Assembly (NCBI GenBank): GCA_963718995.1
Contig: CAVRAP010000013.1
Location: 1 to 64,000, forward strand
Reading direction: 5' to 3'
DNA length: 64,000 nucleotides
Source: UBA4744 sp963718995
GTDB taxonomy: Bacteria; Actinomycetota; Acidimicrobiia; Spongiisociales; UBA4744
How positions within the stretch are numbered: position 1 is the first letter of the stretch; each line of letters starts with the position of its first letter. Below, one piece after another: positions 7,721-17,595 of this stretch. The notes under the pieces are model-generated. The model had not been told where the DNA came from. It worked only from the letters and a program-made list of their open reading frames with translations, and ran no database searches. Both the position numbers and the translations under genes were made by a program.

Positions 7721-9292
7721 GTGACCGCCCGGGATGGTTCGTTTGGTCAAGCTTCAACCGGAGACTTCGATCGGGTTCTTGTAGTCGACCTCGGTGCCCA
7801 GTACGCCCAGTTGATCGCCCGGCGGGTTCGCGAAGCGCATGTGCTCTCGGAGATCGTCCCCCGGGATATCACAGCCGCGGAGGTCGCGGCCCGTCGGCCA
7901 TCCGGCCTGATCCTCTCGGGAGGTCCGGCATCGGTATATGCCGAGGATGCCTACGAGATCGATCCGGCCATCTTCGATCTCGAAGTCCCGATCCTGGGGA
8001 TTTGCTACGGCCACCAACTGCTCGCTCACGGGCTGGGCGGCCGGGTTGCCCGGACGGGAAGTGCCGAGTACGGCAAGACCGAGCTCAGCGTTTCGGACGG
8101 CTCGGGCCTGTTCGCCGAGCTACCGGAGACCCAGGATGTGTGGATGAGCCACGGGGACGCCGTCGTGGAGGCACCCCCCGGCTTCCGGGTCGTGGCTTCC
8201 ACCGCCGGGTCACCGGTGGCGGCCATGGAGCATCGCGAGCGCCGCCTGTACGGGGTCCAGTTCCACCCCGAGGTAGGCCATACCCCGCGCGGGACCGAGA
8301 TCATCAAACGATTTCTCTTTGATGTGTGCCAGCTCCGACCCAATTGGACCCACCATTCGATCATCGAGCAGTCGGTCGATGCCATACAACAGCAGGTTGG
8401 GTCCGAGAAAGTGATGTGTGGTTTGTCGGGCGGAGTCGATTCGTCGGTAGCGGCCGCCCTGGTTCACCACGCAGTCGGGGACCAGCTGACGTGCGTGTTC
8501 ATCGATCATGGGCTCCTGCGAGCGGGCGAAGCCGAACAAGTCGAGGAGACCTTCCGGCGGACGTTCCATATCAACCTGGTTCACGTCAAGGCTCAGGACC
8601 GCTTTCTGGATGCCCTGTCCGGGGTCACCGATCCAGAATCGAAACGGAAGATCATCGGCGAGACCTTCATTCGCGTCTTCGAAGAGGTGGCAGCCGACCT
8701 GGCCGACACCAATTTCCTCGTGCAGGGGACGCTCTACCCGGACATCATCGAGTCGGGTACGAAGGACGCGGCAAGGATCAAGAGCCACCACAACGTAGGC
8801 GGTTTGCCTGAGGACATGACTTTCGAGCTCGTCGAACCGCTCCGGGACCTCTTCAAAGACGAGGTACGGGCAATTGGCAGCGAGTTGGGTTTGCCAGAAG
8901 AGATCGTGTGGCGTCAGCCGTTTCCCGGACCGGGTTTGGCCGTGCGCATTATCGGAGAGGTCACCCGGGAACGGCTCGAGATCCTGGCAGCAGCCGACAC
9001 CATTGTCCTCGAGGAGGTCCGTCGAGCAGGCCTCTACCGGGAACTCTGGCAGTCCTTCGCAGTGCTCCCGGCCGTCAAGACGGTCGGAGTGCAAGGCGAC
9101 GGGCGCACCTACGCCTACCCGTTGATCGTCCGGGCCGTGACCAGCGAAGACGCAATGACCGCCGACTGGGCCCGGCTGCCGTACGAGGTTCTTGAACGGA
9201 TCTCCAGCCGGGTGATCAATGAGGTCGTCGGTATCAATCGCGTCGCCTACGACGTTTCGTCGAAGCCTCCCGCCACCATTGAGTGGGAATAG
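7721..9292 (+). CDS. guaA: GMP synthase (glutamine-hydrolysing)
   Basis: GuaA converts XMP to GMP using ATP and glutamine-derived ammonia. The 523-residue protein has the class I amidotransferase domain first, with the nucleophile Cys95 in GICYGHQ and the His/Glu pair near GVQFHPEV. The ATP pyrophosphatase domain follows, with the P-loop LSGGVDSS, and ends with the GMP synthase dimerisation domain (TIEWE C-terminus). The GTG start at 7721 comes 6 bp after guaB3, so the two are almost certainly co-transcribed. All catalytic motifs are intact. Confidence 0.97.
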   Translation: MTARDGSFGQASTGDFDRVLVVDLGAQYAQLIARRVREAHVLSEIVPRDITAAEVAARRPSGLILSGGPASVYAEDAYEIDPAIFDLEVPILGICYGHQLLAHGLGGRVARTGSAEYGKTELSVSDGSGLFAELPETQDVWMSHGDAVVEAPPGFRVVASTAGSPVAAMEHRERRLYGVQFHPEVGHTPRGTEIIKRFLFDVCQLRPNWTHHSIIEQSVDAIQQQVGSEKVMCGLSGGVDSSVAAALVHHAVGDQLTCVFIDHGLLRAGEAEQVEETFRRTFHINLVHVKAQDRFLDALSGVTDPESKRKIIGETFIRVFEEVAADLADTNFLVQGTLYPDIIESGTKDAARIKSHHNVGGLPEDMTFELVEPLRDLFKDEVRAIGSELGLPEEIVWRQPFPGPGLAVRIIGEVTRERLEILAAADTIVLEEVRRAGLYRELWQSFAVLPAVKTVGVQGDGRTYAYPLIVRAVTSEDAMTADWARLPYEVLERISSRVINEVVGINRVAYDVSSKPPATIEWE

Positions 9293-9350
9293 TCCTTTTT
9301 CTCAAGTCGCCCCCACAGCCGGCCGATATTCCTAGGACGACGAACGTTCA

Positions 9351-11537
9351 ATGGAGAAGAGGTTCAACGTGGAGTTGGGCAATGATGCAGAGCTCCTGGC
9401 GATTTTCCGCGATGAAGTCGCGCAGCGCTCTGCAAATCTGATTGAGGGATCCGCCGCGATGGTGATCGGCCGATTGGATACCGACCAGTTCTCAACCTTG
9501 TTTCGAGACGCGCACACCATCAAGGGCTCGTCACGGGTAATGGGTTTTGTTGAGATGGGCGAAGCGGCCCGCGTGCTCGAAGCAGCATGGCGCGACATCT
9601 CGGAGGGTGTCCTGGATCCGAATCCGGAGCTTGGTGAGCTCTTGAAGGCCGTCGCGGCTGAGTTCCTAGGGGCGATGGACGAGGGGGCGAATGGTCGTCC
9701 GGCCGGTCTGCACTCATCGGTGGCAGCTTTGGAGAGCTTCCTGGGAATAGTAAAAGCACCAGAAGCAGCTACTCCGGTTCGAACGGATTCACCCACGGCA
9801 CCACGAGAAGTCAACCCTGTGGCACCTCCAGCGCCCCCTTCTCCGGCACCGGCTCGACCGGTCCCGGAAATGGGGAACCCCGAGCTCCTCGATCTCGGTG
9901 GCTTGCTTTCTTCGGTTGAGTCCGGCCTGGTTGGACCGGCCACCAGAGTTGAGACGACCCGGTTGTACCGGTTGATCAACCGGGCGGCCGAGGTTCGACT
10001 CGACGCTGCAGCTCTGGCGGCTGCCGTTCAAGCGCTTCGTTTTGCTGTTTCGAGCAACCCTCGTGAGGTGGCTTCGCTGGCCACCAGCTGGGAATCAGCC
10101 GTGGAGACCCTTGACCTGGCGGTTGAGGATCTCCAGATGCGGGCCTTGCAGCTTGTGGCAGCTCCGCTTTCTGAGATCACTGATACGTTCCACCAGTTCG
10201 TTCGTTACCTGAGTCGTCGTACCGGGAAACAGATCCGATTTGAGTTGGCCGGGGACGATGTCGAGGTTGATCGTCAGATCATCGAGCACCTTCGCGAACC
10301 GCTTCGGCATTTGCTGGTGAACGCCATCGACCATGGAATTGAGACACCCGAGGTACGGGAAGCAGCGGGCAAACCGGCTACGGCCCTGCTGGCCGTCCGC
10401 GCCCAGGTCTCGAAGAACAGTCTCGTCATCACCGTGGAGGACGACGGTTGCGGCATCGATTGGGACGCGGTTCGCGAATCCGCATGGGAACGGGGATTGG
10501 TAGCGGGCGAGGATACGCCTCCCGAAAGCGAATTGACCCGGCTGTTGTACGGGGGCGGGTTTTCGACGTCGGCCGAAGCCACCGATCTGAGTGGTGATGG
10601 AGCCGGCCTGGCCCTGGTCGCTGAGACCGCGGAAATGCTCAATGGTGGGATATCGGTGAATTCGCGACCGGGTCAGGGCACTTCGGTCATGTTGACGCTC
10701 CCGGCCTCGTGGGCATTGCAGGACATGCTGCTCATCTCGGCTGAAGACCGCCAATGGGGGATCCCGGGTGCTGCCATCGTCGCCGCTTTTGCTTTGTCCG
10801 GTGCGGAAGTGCGGCCCGGCAAGGAGCGGATGGAACTGGTCCACCAGGGACAGCGGCTCCCTATCTCGTCCTTTGCGACCGCAGTTGGCCTTCCCGAAAC
10901 GGAGCAGGTCAACGAGGTCCTCGTGCTGGCGACCCGGGCGGGGCTGATCGCCGTCACGGTGCCCAAAATCGTCGGCAGGCGTCAAGTCGCCGTCAAGGGC
11001 CTCGGTCCGGTATTGGCCGGAAACCCCCATCTGACCGGTGCGGCAGTACTTGGCGGGGGAGAAGTTGTCGTAGTTGTCGAGCCCAACCGGTTGGGCGACC
11101 GGGTTCGCTCTGTGCCGAGTCCGGTTATCTCGAGGCCGCGGGTCCTCGTGGTTGACGATTCGGCCGGAGCACGTCAGTTGGTCGGGTCGGTTCTCACCGG
11201 GCAAGGATTCGAGACCCTGGTGGCGGCCGATGCCGATGAGGGTCTGGCGAAGCTCGAGTCGGAGCGGTTTGATGCGCTGGTCGTCGACTATGCCATGCCG
11301 GGCTCGGACGGTGTCGAGCTGGTACGGGCCGTTCGAAACATCCTCCCGGCGCTCCCGGTTGTGATGGTTTCGGCCGTCGCCGACGAGAAGGACCAGGCCA
11401 GGGCCTGGGCGGTCGGGGTGGATGCGTATCTTGACAAATCTGACTTGCGACAGGGCTTGCTGGCCACCACGCTCGACTCGCTTCTGGAGATGCGCACCGT
11501 GGCTGAGCCGGCCGACCGCACGGAGGTGAACCAGTGA
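9351..11537 (+). CDS. CheA-like histidine kinase with C-terminal receiver domain
   Basis: This 728-residue hybrid has, in order, an Hpt domain with phospho-acceptor His55 in AHTIKGSSRVMGF and a Pro/Ala-rich linker near 145-180. A dimerisation region and a CheA-type ATPase follow, with HLLVNAIDHGIE near residue 322 and EDDGCGID near 364. A CheW-like domain comes next (about 450-590), then a receiver with the phospho-Asp in LVVDYAMPG near 646. This is the layout of PilL/ChpA-type or gliding chemosensory kinases. No methyl-accepting receptor, separate CheW, CheR or CheB is nearby. It overlaps the next gene by 4 bases. Control of motility or surface structures is inferred only. Confidence 0.9.
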   Translation: MEKRFNVELGNDAELLAIFRDEVAQRSANLIEGSAAMVIGRLDTDQFSTLFRDAHTIKGSSRVMGFVEMGEAARVLEAAWRDISEGVLDPNPELGELLKAVAAEFLGAMDEGANGRPAGLHSSVAALESFLGIVKAPEAATPVRTDSPTAPREVNPVAPPAPPSPAPARPVPEMGNPELLDLGGLLSSVESGLVGPATRVETTRLYRLINRAAEVRLDAAALAAAVQALRFAVSSNPREVASLATSWESAVETLDLAVEDLQMRALQLVAAPLSEITDTFHQFVRYLSRRTGKQIRFELAGDDVEVDRQIIEHLREPLRHLLVNAIDHGIETPEVREAAGKPATALLAVRAQVSKNSLVITVEDDGCGIDWDAVRESAWERGLVAGEDTPPESELTRLLYGGGFSTSAEATDLSGDGAGLALVAETAEMLNGGISVNSRPGQGTSVMLTLPASWALQDMLLISAEDRQWGIPGAAIVAAFALSGAEVRPGKERMELVHQGQRLPISSFATAVGLPETEQVNEVLVLATRAGLIAVTVPKIVGRRQVAVKGLGPVLAGNPHLTGAAVLGGGEVVVVVEPNRLGDRVRSVPSPVISRPRVLVVDDSAGARQLVGSVLTGQGFETLVAADADEGLAKLESERFDALVVDYAMPGSDGVELVRAVRNILPALPVVMVSAVADEKDQARAWAVGVDAYLDKSDLRQGLLATTLDSLLEMRTVAEPADRTEVNQ

Positions 11538-12532
11538 GGATCCTGGTTGCCGACGACAGTCCGGTCATCAGGGCGGCAGTGAGTTCACTTCTGCGCGACG
11601 CCGGCTACGAGGTTGTCACGGCAGAAGACGGGATCGAGGCTATCCAGAAGTTCTACTCAGAACCCCCGGATATGGTGCTGCTGGACATCAAGATGCCCCG
11701 AATGAGCGGGTATGTCGCGTGCCGCTTGATCAAGGAAGATTGGTCGGTTGCCCACATCCCGATCCTGATCTTGACTGCTCTTGACTCGGCCGAGGATCGA
11801 TACTGGTCCGAGAAATCGGGAGCCGACGGGTATCTCACCAAAGAATCGCTCGGCGAGGAGTTGTTGGCCGCGATTCGAACTGCCCGGGCCACCCGCGCTC
11901 TCTCCGAATTGACCACGGGCGAAGTCGAAGTCCAGCAGCTCGACCAGGTCGATGTCCTCGCCCGGGTCACCGAACTCCTCGACCGGAAACTATTCGACGC
12001 AACCATCGTGAACGACATCGTCACCATGGCGACCCGTGCCATGGACCTGCCAACGACCGTGCAGGAGTCGCTCTTGATACTGCGCCGCTTCGTTGACTAT
12101 GACCTGGCCGGCATTGCCCTTGCCAACGAACGACGTCTGGCGATTCGCGTGGATTCGGCCATTTCCCGGCCGGAGTTCGACCATTTTCGTGCTCTGGCAG
12201 CAGGCCATCTCGAGCAACTGGCTTCGATCTCGGTGAGTCCCGAGGAGCTGGGAGTCTGGCGTTCTGGAGCTGAGGAATTCTCCGAGACCGACTCGGCCGG
12301 AGGGTGGCCCTCGTTCTTTGCGATGGGCTTGCGTTCCCGGGGACAGGTGCTGGGGATCCTGGCCATCGGTTCGCGTCGGCCGGGGGTCTTCACCCCACAG
12401 GTGGCCCGAACTTTGCGGATGGTGGAGTTTCCGCTCGCCGCAGTCGTCGATTCTGCCTACCACCACCAGAAGCTCCTGGAGCAGGAGGCCCGGCTCAGCC
12501 TTTCGTCGCTCTACGGCGATCCGGACTCGTAG
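11534..12532 (+). CDS. Response regulator with receiver and GAF-like domains
   Basis: Residues 1-120 form a CheY-like receiver (RILVADDSPVI, Asp51 in VLLDIKMPRMSG, the conserved Lys in YLTKESLGEEL). After a linker, residues about 150-320 look like a GAF-type sensory domain (VNDIVTMATRAMDLP at its start, GQVLGILAIGSRR and FTPQVARTLRM later). No DNA-binding or enzymatic output domain is visible, so it may act through protein contacts with the neighbouring kinases. The GTG start at 11534 overlaps the stop of the CheA-like gene (GTGA), indicating translational coupling. Partnership with the CheA-like kinase is inferred from this context. Confidence 0.85.
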   Translation: MRILVADDSPVIRAAVSSLLRDAGYEVVTAEDGIEAIQKFYSEPPDMVLLDIKMPRMSGYVACRLIKEDWSVAHIPILILTALDSAEDRYWSEKSGADGYLTKESLGEELLAAIRTARATRALSELTTGEVEVQQLDQVDVLARVTELLDRKLFDATIVNDIVTMATRAMDLPTTVQESLLILRRFVDYDLAGIALANERRLAIRVDSAISRPEFDHFRALAAGHLEQLASISVSPEELGVWRSGAEEFSETDSAGGWPSFFAMGLRSRGQVLGILAIGSRRPGVFTPQVARTLRMVEFPLAAVVDSAYHHQKLLEQEARLSLSSLYGDPDS

Positions 12533-12539
12533 ACGGGAC

Positions 12540-12662
12540 ATGGCGTCGGAGTCCAGGTTGGCCATCCGAGAACGGAACCGGAAGGCCTCAACTTCGCAGG
12601 GATTCTTGTCGATATCTCATCTGGGCGGCCATTTTGTCGCCCAGCTGGAGGCAAAAGCGTAA
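12540..12662 (+). CDS. Possible 40-residue small protein between regulator and kinase
   Basis: An ATG frame fills the 129-base gap between the receiver-GAF gene and the histidine kinase and ends in TAATG, its stop overlapping the kinase start. Third positions are about 69% G or C, close to coding bias here. It is Arg/Ser/Ala-rich and soluble, with no recognised domain, and the ribosome site (GACGGGAC) is weak. It may be a real coupling peptide or only spacer; I do not recognise it. Confidence 0.3.
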   Translation: MASESRLAIRERNRKASTSQGFLSISHLGGHFVAQLEAKA

Positions 12663-13540
12663 TGGAGCACCTACCTGAATTGATAGGTGGCAGTGCCGTA
12701 CTGGTCGCTGTCGTGGCCGTCCTGGCTGCGGTCCGCGCCGTCCGGGCAGCCCGGGGGCGAGAGAAGTTCGCCACTCAGTCGGCTGATCGGGCCAGGCGAA
12801 TGAAGAACGAGTTTGTATCGATGGTGAGCCACGAGCTCCGAACGCCCCTGACTTCCATTGCCGGATTCACCGATACGCTCCTCGAGTCGTGGAAGAACTT
12901 GCCAAATGAAGAGGTCGACGAGTTTCTCACGATCATCAACAAACAAGCCGTGCATCTCTCCGAACTCGTTGAGGACGTTCTCGTGATACCCAGGCTGGAG
13001 GCGGGCAGGCTGCGGCTCGATCTGGGCATGTTTGATCTGTCCGAAGTTGCTCACGACGTGACCGATGCCATCCTGCCACCGGGGTCCGCTCGTGAAGCAT
13101 CGGTGGCGATTCCGGGCGGTGTTTCCGTATTTGCCGACCAACGAAGAGTTCAGCAGGTTTTACGAAACCTGGTAGAGAACGCGCACAAATACGGTGGCGA
13201 CCAGGTTCTCGTTGAGGGCAGTCCGTACGGTGAGTACTACCTGGTCGTGGTGTCGGACAATGGACCCGGTATCCCCGAGGATGATGTCGACCGGGTGTTT
13301 ACACACTTCGAGCAGCTCTCGAAAGGTGATGCCCGATCGGACAAGGGGATCGGCCTCGGCCTCCCTATTGCTTTGCGGCTGGCGAGAGCGATGGGCGGCG
13401 ACCTCTGGTACGAGCATCGATTTCCGACGGGCAGTCGCTTCTGCTTCACGATCAGGACCTTGCCGCCCGATGAGGGTGGGGATGACGAGGAAGGGCGGAT
13501 CACGCGATCCGACGGATCCGTCGAGGTCACCATTCGCTGA
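12662..13540 (+). CDS. Membrane-anchored sensor histidine kinase
   Basis: This 292-residue kinase has one N-terminal transmembrane helix (about residues 8-28) and almost no extracytoplasmic domain. A HisKA domain with His57 in SHELRTPLTSIAGF follows, then a HATPase_c domain with the N-box NLVENAHKYGG, the G1 box SDNGPGIPEDD and the G2 box KGIGLGLPIA. The lack of a sensor domain suggests it reads a signal through its helix or a partner, for example the GAF regulator just upstream. It is the third gene of a signalling cluster. A short Asp/Gly/Glu-rich tail ends the protein. Confidence 0.92.
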   Translation: MEHLPELIGGSAVLVAVVAVLAAVRAVRAARGREKFATQSADRARRMKNEFVSMVSHELRTPLTSIAGFTDTLLESWKNLPNEEVDEFLTIINKQAVHLSELVEDVLVIPRLEAGRLRLDLGMFDLSEVAHDVTDAILPPGSAREASVAIPGGVSVFADQRRVQQVLRNLVENAHKYGGDQVLVEGSPYGEYYLVVVSDNGPGIPEDDVDRVFTHFEQLSKGDARSDKGIGLGLPIALRLARAMGGDLWYEHRFPTGSRFCFTIRTLPPDEGGDDEEGRITRSDGSVEVTIR

Positions 13541-13602
13541 TCGGCGTAGTCGGGCGGTTACACGCATGTGATTAGGTCGGTGCGGGCGGGTACCATCGCC
13601 CC

Positions 13603-15848
13603 ATGCAATCCTTCGCTTCCTCCGACGACGCGTTGTTCGCGGCTGAAGCCGACCCGGCTCAGTCGCCGTTGTTCGACTCGCTGAATCCTGTTCAGAGGGA
13701 GGCCGTGGCTGCCACGGAGGGGCCGGTACTGGTGGTAGCGGGAGCCGGGTCCGGCAAGACCCGCGTGTCTGACCTATCGCATCGCTCACCTCATTCGGGA
13801 CCTGGGAATCCCGCCAAATGGAATCCTGGCGATCACCTTCACCAACAAGGCCGCCAATGAGATGAAGGAGCGGGTCGAGCGATTGGTGGGCGGCGCAGTG
13901 CGGGCTATGTGGGTGTCGACCTTCCACAGTGCGTGTGCTCGAATTCTGCGGCGGGAAGCCCCCCGACTCGGGTATCGGTCCTCCTTCACAATTTACGATG
14001 ATGCCGACGCGCTCCGTCTGGTCACGATGTGCGTGCGCGACCTCGATATGGACTCAAAGCGTTTTCCGCCCCGCAACATTCGAGCGGCCATCTCCGATGC
14101 CAAGAACGAACTGATCGACTACGAGTCCTTCGCTCAACAGGGCAACGGCTTCTACCACGAGCAGGTCGCAGATGTGTACCGGTTGTACCAGCAGCGACTG
14201 CTGGAAGCCTCGGCCATGGATTTCGACGACCTTTTGATGATCACGGTCGAACTGTTCGGAGCTTTTCCGGACGTGTTGGAGCACTATCAGCGCCGGTTCC
14301 AGTACGTCCTGGTCGACGAGTACCAGGACACCAACCGTGCTCAGTACGTGCTGATCAAACAACTGAGCGCTCTGCATCGCAATGTGTGCGTTGTCGGTGA
14401 CAGCGACCAGTCCATCTACAGGTTTCGCGGCGCCGACATCCGCAACATTCTCGACTTCGAGAGTGACTACCCGGACGCCCGGGTGGTAGTTCTCGGTCAG
14501 AACTACCGATCGACCGAGGTGATCCTGGAAGCGGCCAACTCGGTCATCTCCAACAACGATGAACGCAAACCCAAGCACCTGTGGACCGACCGCGGACGCG
14601 GGGAATTGCTGAGCCGTTACGAAGCCGAGGATGAACGCGATGAAGCTGCTTTCGTTGCCGAGCAGATCAACGCGCTGGAGGACGAAGGCCGGTCGCCATC
14701 CGACATCGCCATCTTCTACCGAACGAATGCGCAGAGCCGCGTTCTTGAAGAAGTGTTCGTTCGCTACGGCATCCCCTATGCGGTAGTGGGTGGTGTCAAG
14801 TTCTACGATCGCCGCGAGGTGAAGGACGTCATCGCCTATCTGCGGGTCCTCGTCAATCCGGATGACCAGGTAGCGCTCAAGCGGGTCATCAACGTTCCGA
14901 AGCGGGGCTTGGGAAGCACCTCCCTCGGGCACCTCGACCGGTATGCCCAGGGTCTGGAGGTGTCGTTCTACGAAGGGCTGACCCAGGTCGACGACGAGCC
15001 GCACCTGTCGGCCCGGGCCAGGAAACAGGTCAAAGAGTTCCTTGCATTACTCGACGTGGTGCGCGTGAAGGCTGAGGGCGGCCCGAAGGCTGCTGTTGAG
15101 GCCGTACTCGAGTCAACCGGATACCTGGCGGAGCTGCAGGTTGAACAAACGATTGAGGCCCTCGGGAGGGTCGAGAACGTGCGGGAGTTGGTCACCGTGG
15201 CCGAGGAGTACGAGATCGGCGCGGAGGGTTCGATCGTCGGTGATGAAGCGTGGGACGATCTCGATGGACTCCGTCGTCTCGGGCTCTTCCTGGAATCCAT
15301 CAGCCTGGTTGCCGACATCGACGAGTTTGAAGAAGGCGCTGCCACCGTCACCTTGATGACACTGCACAACGCCAAGGGTCTGGAGTTCCCGATCATCTTC
15401 ATCATCGGACTCGATGATGGTGTGTTTCCCCACGTTCGGTCTCTCGGGGACCCTTCGGAGCTGGAGGAGGAACGGCGGCTCTGCTACGTGGGGATAACCC
15501 GGGCCCAGGACCGGCTCTTCATGACAAACGCCTGGAGCCGCATGTTGTGGGGCGGGACCAACTACAACCCGCCCAGCCGGTTCCTCGCCGAAATCCCCGA
15601 GGAACTGGTGACGAAGATCGACAAACGCCGCCGGCGGGCCGATTTTGAATCTCCGTCACCGAGAAAACATGAAACGGTTGACGCTGCGCAGATCGAGCCC
15701 GGCGATCGAGTGCTTCACAACAAATGGGGCGTCGGGGTGGTTTTGGAGATCGTCGGCACGGGCGATCGGGCCGAGGCCACCGTCCGGTTCGACGACCAGG
15801 GCCAGAAAAGGTCTGCTGCTGGCCTGGGCTCCTTTGAAGAAGGCTTAG
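13603..15848 (+). CDS. pcrA: UvrD/PcrA-type ATP-dependent DNA helicase, two frameshifts in the sequence
   Basis: PcrA/UvrD is a 3'-5' superfamily 1 helicase acting in repair and replication restart. Motifs in order: Q-motif LNPVQREAV, Walker A AGAGSGKTR, FTNKAANEMKERV, DEYQDTN (Walker B), GDSDQSIYRFRGAD, QNYRSTEVI, and LMTLHNAKGLEFP, with a C-terminal Tudor-like tail (VLHNKWGVG). Two single extra T bases break the frame. At 13768 GTG-T-CTG follows GKTRV, and LTYRIAHLIRD then continues in another frame. At 15812 AGG-T-CTG precedes LLLAWAPLKKA. Without them the protein is about 747 residues and ends at 15848, normal for the family. An essential-type gene broken twice in the same way suggests sequence error rather than decay. 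Confidence 0.93.
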
Positions 15849-15927
15849 CGAGCGAGGCTCACCGGGCTCAGCCGGCTATCAACGGGGATCTGCCGACCAG
15901 GCCAGGACGCTTCCTACACTTCCGGCT

Positions 15928-17568
15928 ATGTCCCAAGCCATGGCTCCGCTCCGAATTCCGTACTACCGCGCCATATGGCTCGCCGCCCTCTTCTCCAATA
16001 TCGGTTCTTTCTTTCAGACCGTGGCTGCCGCCTGGTTGATGAAAGAGCTCACCGACTCGTCGGCTACCTGGGTGGGCTTGATGCTCGCTGCCAACCTCCT
16101 GCCACTCCTTTTTCTCTCGCTCATCTCGGGGGTGGTGGCCGACACGGTCGATCGAACGAAGGTCATGCTGGTGGCGCAGTCGTTGATGGGATCGGCCGCG
16201 GCGGCGATGGCCATTCTCACCGCCCTGGACGTGATCACGCCGGGGTTGCTCCTGGGGCTTGGTTTGCTGATGGGGGTCGGGGTGGCTTTCAACCTGCCCG
16301 CCTGGCAAGCGCTCGTCCCCGACCTCGTGCCGCGGGGGATGGTCGCCAGTGCGGTTGCGCTCAATTCGGCAGGCTTCAACGTTGCCCGCGCCATTGGCCC
16401 GGCCCTGGGTGGACTAATCGTGGCAACGGTCGGTCCCCAATTGGGTTTCGGCCTCAACGCGATCTCCTATCTGGCTGTGATTGTTGTGATAGCCGTCGTG
16501 GGAAGCCGTCTCAAACTGCCGGTGCAAGAGAACACCTCCATGACGAATGCCATTGCGCAGTCGATCCGTTACGCCCGTTTCACGCCGGCGTTCCGGCGCC
16601 TGCTCGGCCTGGTGGCGCTGTTTGCCATCACTTCGGCAGTAGTGCAGGCGACCCTGCCCAACCGGACCAGCGAGCTGGGTGGTTCGGAGACAACCTACGG
16701 GATCCTGTTGGGATTCATGGGCGCCGGTGCCCTCGTCGGAGCGATGGTGCGTCCCCGCATTGTTGCGAAACTGGGGGTGCGTTCGGTACCGACCACCATC
16801 GTCGTGTTCGGCGTCGCCGGCGTCACGGTCGGGCTGGCATCTTCCCCGATCCTCGCGTCGGCAGGCATGATGGTCGCCGGAGCGGCCTGGGTGCTGACGC
16901 TCACCACGGTCAATGCCAGCAGCCAGCTCATGGCACCGGAATGGATTCGCGGGCGGGCTATGAGCCTGTACACCCTGGCGTTCTCCGGCATCTATCCGAT
17001 TGGCTCCATCCTCTCGGGTGCTTTGGCAGATGTTGTTGGTGCGTCCGGAGCCATGATTGCTCTCTCAGGGGTCACCATCGTGCTGGGACTGCTTGCGCCG
17101 TTGTTCCGTATTCCTTCGCTCGATCAGATCGAAAGCCCTGAGTACACGGAAACAGACCAGGCTCCTTCCCACGTGGATACCGAGGGAGGACCCGTCATGA
17201 TCGCCAACACGTGGCACATCGACCGGGCCGACCTCGAGGAGTTCGTGAAGCTGATGAGTGAGATTCGCAGGGTGCGGCTACTCACCGGCGCATATCGCTG
17301 GCGGCTCTACCGGAACAGCGAAGACCCGCACCGGATCACCGAGGTGTTCGTTTGTGTTTCCTGGGAGGAGCACCTGGCCCAGCACCGGCGCATCGACGAT
17401 GGTTCGGCCAAGCTGATCCGCAAAGCCCGCTCGTTTGACCGGAACGGTGGTCCAACCACGCGTCATCTCGTTGCGGTTGACGTCGATCATCCACAGTGGC
17501 AGCCGCTGATCGCCGCCCATGACGAGTACCACCGCACCGACGGCTCTATCCCTCTCAACAAAGGGTGA
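15928..17568 (+). CDS. MFS transporter (MFS_3/EntS-like) with C-terminal monooxygenase-like domain
   Basis: Residues 1-400 are a 12-helix major facilitator of the EntS / transmembrane secretion effector type (IPYYRAIWLAALFSNIGSF at the start, a VADTVDRTKVM loop between helices 2 and 3). Residues about 425-546 form a soluble domain (VMIANTWHIDRADLEEFVKL ... RHLVAVDVDHPQW) like the ferredoxin-like antibiotic biosynthesis monooxygenase fold often fused to this transporter class. The family exports siderophores or small lipophilic compounds; the substrate cannot be read here. It starts 79 bp after the pcrA stop, with no other gene between. Confidence 0.88.
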   Translation: MSQAMAPLRIPYYRAIWLAALFSNIGSFFQTVAAAWLMKELTDSSATWVGLMLAANLLPLLFLSLISGVVADTVDRTKVMLVAQSLMGSAAAAMAILTALDVITPGLLLGLGLLMGVGVAFNLPAWQALVPDLVPRGMVASAVALNSAGFNVARAIGPALGGLIVATVGPQLGFGLNAISYLAVIVVIAVVGSRLKLPVQENTSMTNAIAQSIRYARFTPAFRRLLGLVALFAITSAVVQATLPNRTSELGGSETTYGILLGFMGAGALVGAMVRPRIVAKLGVRSVPTTIVVFGVAGVTVGLASSPILASAGMMVAGAAWVLTLTTVNASSQLMAPEWIRGRAMSLYTLAFSGIYPIGSILSGALADVVGASGAMIALSGVTIVLGLLAPLFRIPSLDQIESPEYTETDQAPSHVDTEGGPVMIANTWHIDRADLEEFVKLMSEIRRVRLLTGAYRWRLYRNSEDPHRITEVFVCVSWEEHLAQHRRIDDGSAKLIRKARSFDRNGGPTTRHLVAVDVDHPQWQPLIAAHDEYHRTDGSIPLNKG

Positions 17569-17595
17569 TCCTGGCCGACATGCTCTCCAGGAATG

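Noticed and set aside
10095..11204. Long open frame (369 codons) on the minus strand opposite the CheA-like gene
   Set aside because: It is antisense to a conserved reading frame, has no recognisable domain and arises from G/C third-position bias. The same applies to 20448-21677 and 46946-48016.
13603..15848. Programmed +1 frameshifting in pcrA
   Set aside because: Two shifts would be needed in one gene, no stop or slippery codon sits at either, and similar indels of other kinds occur in many genes nearby. Read errors are simpler.
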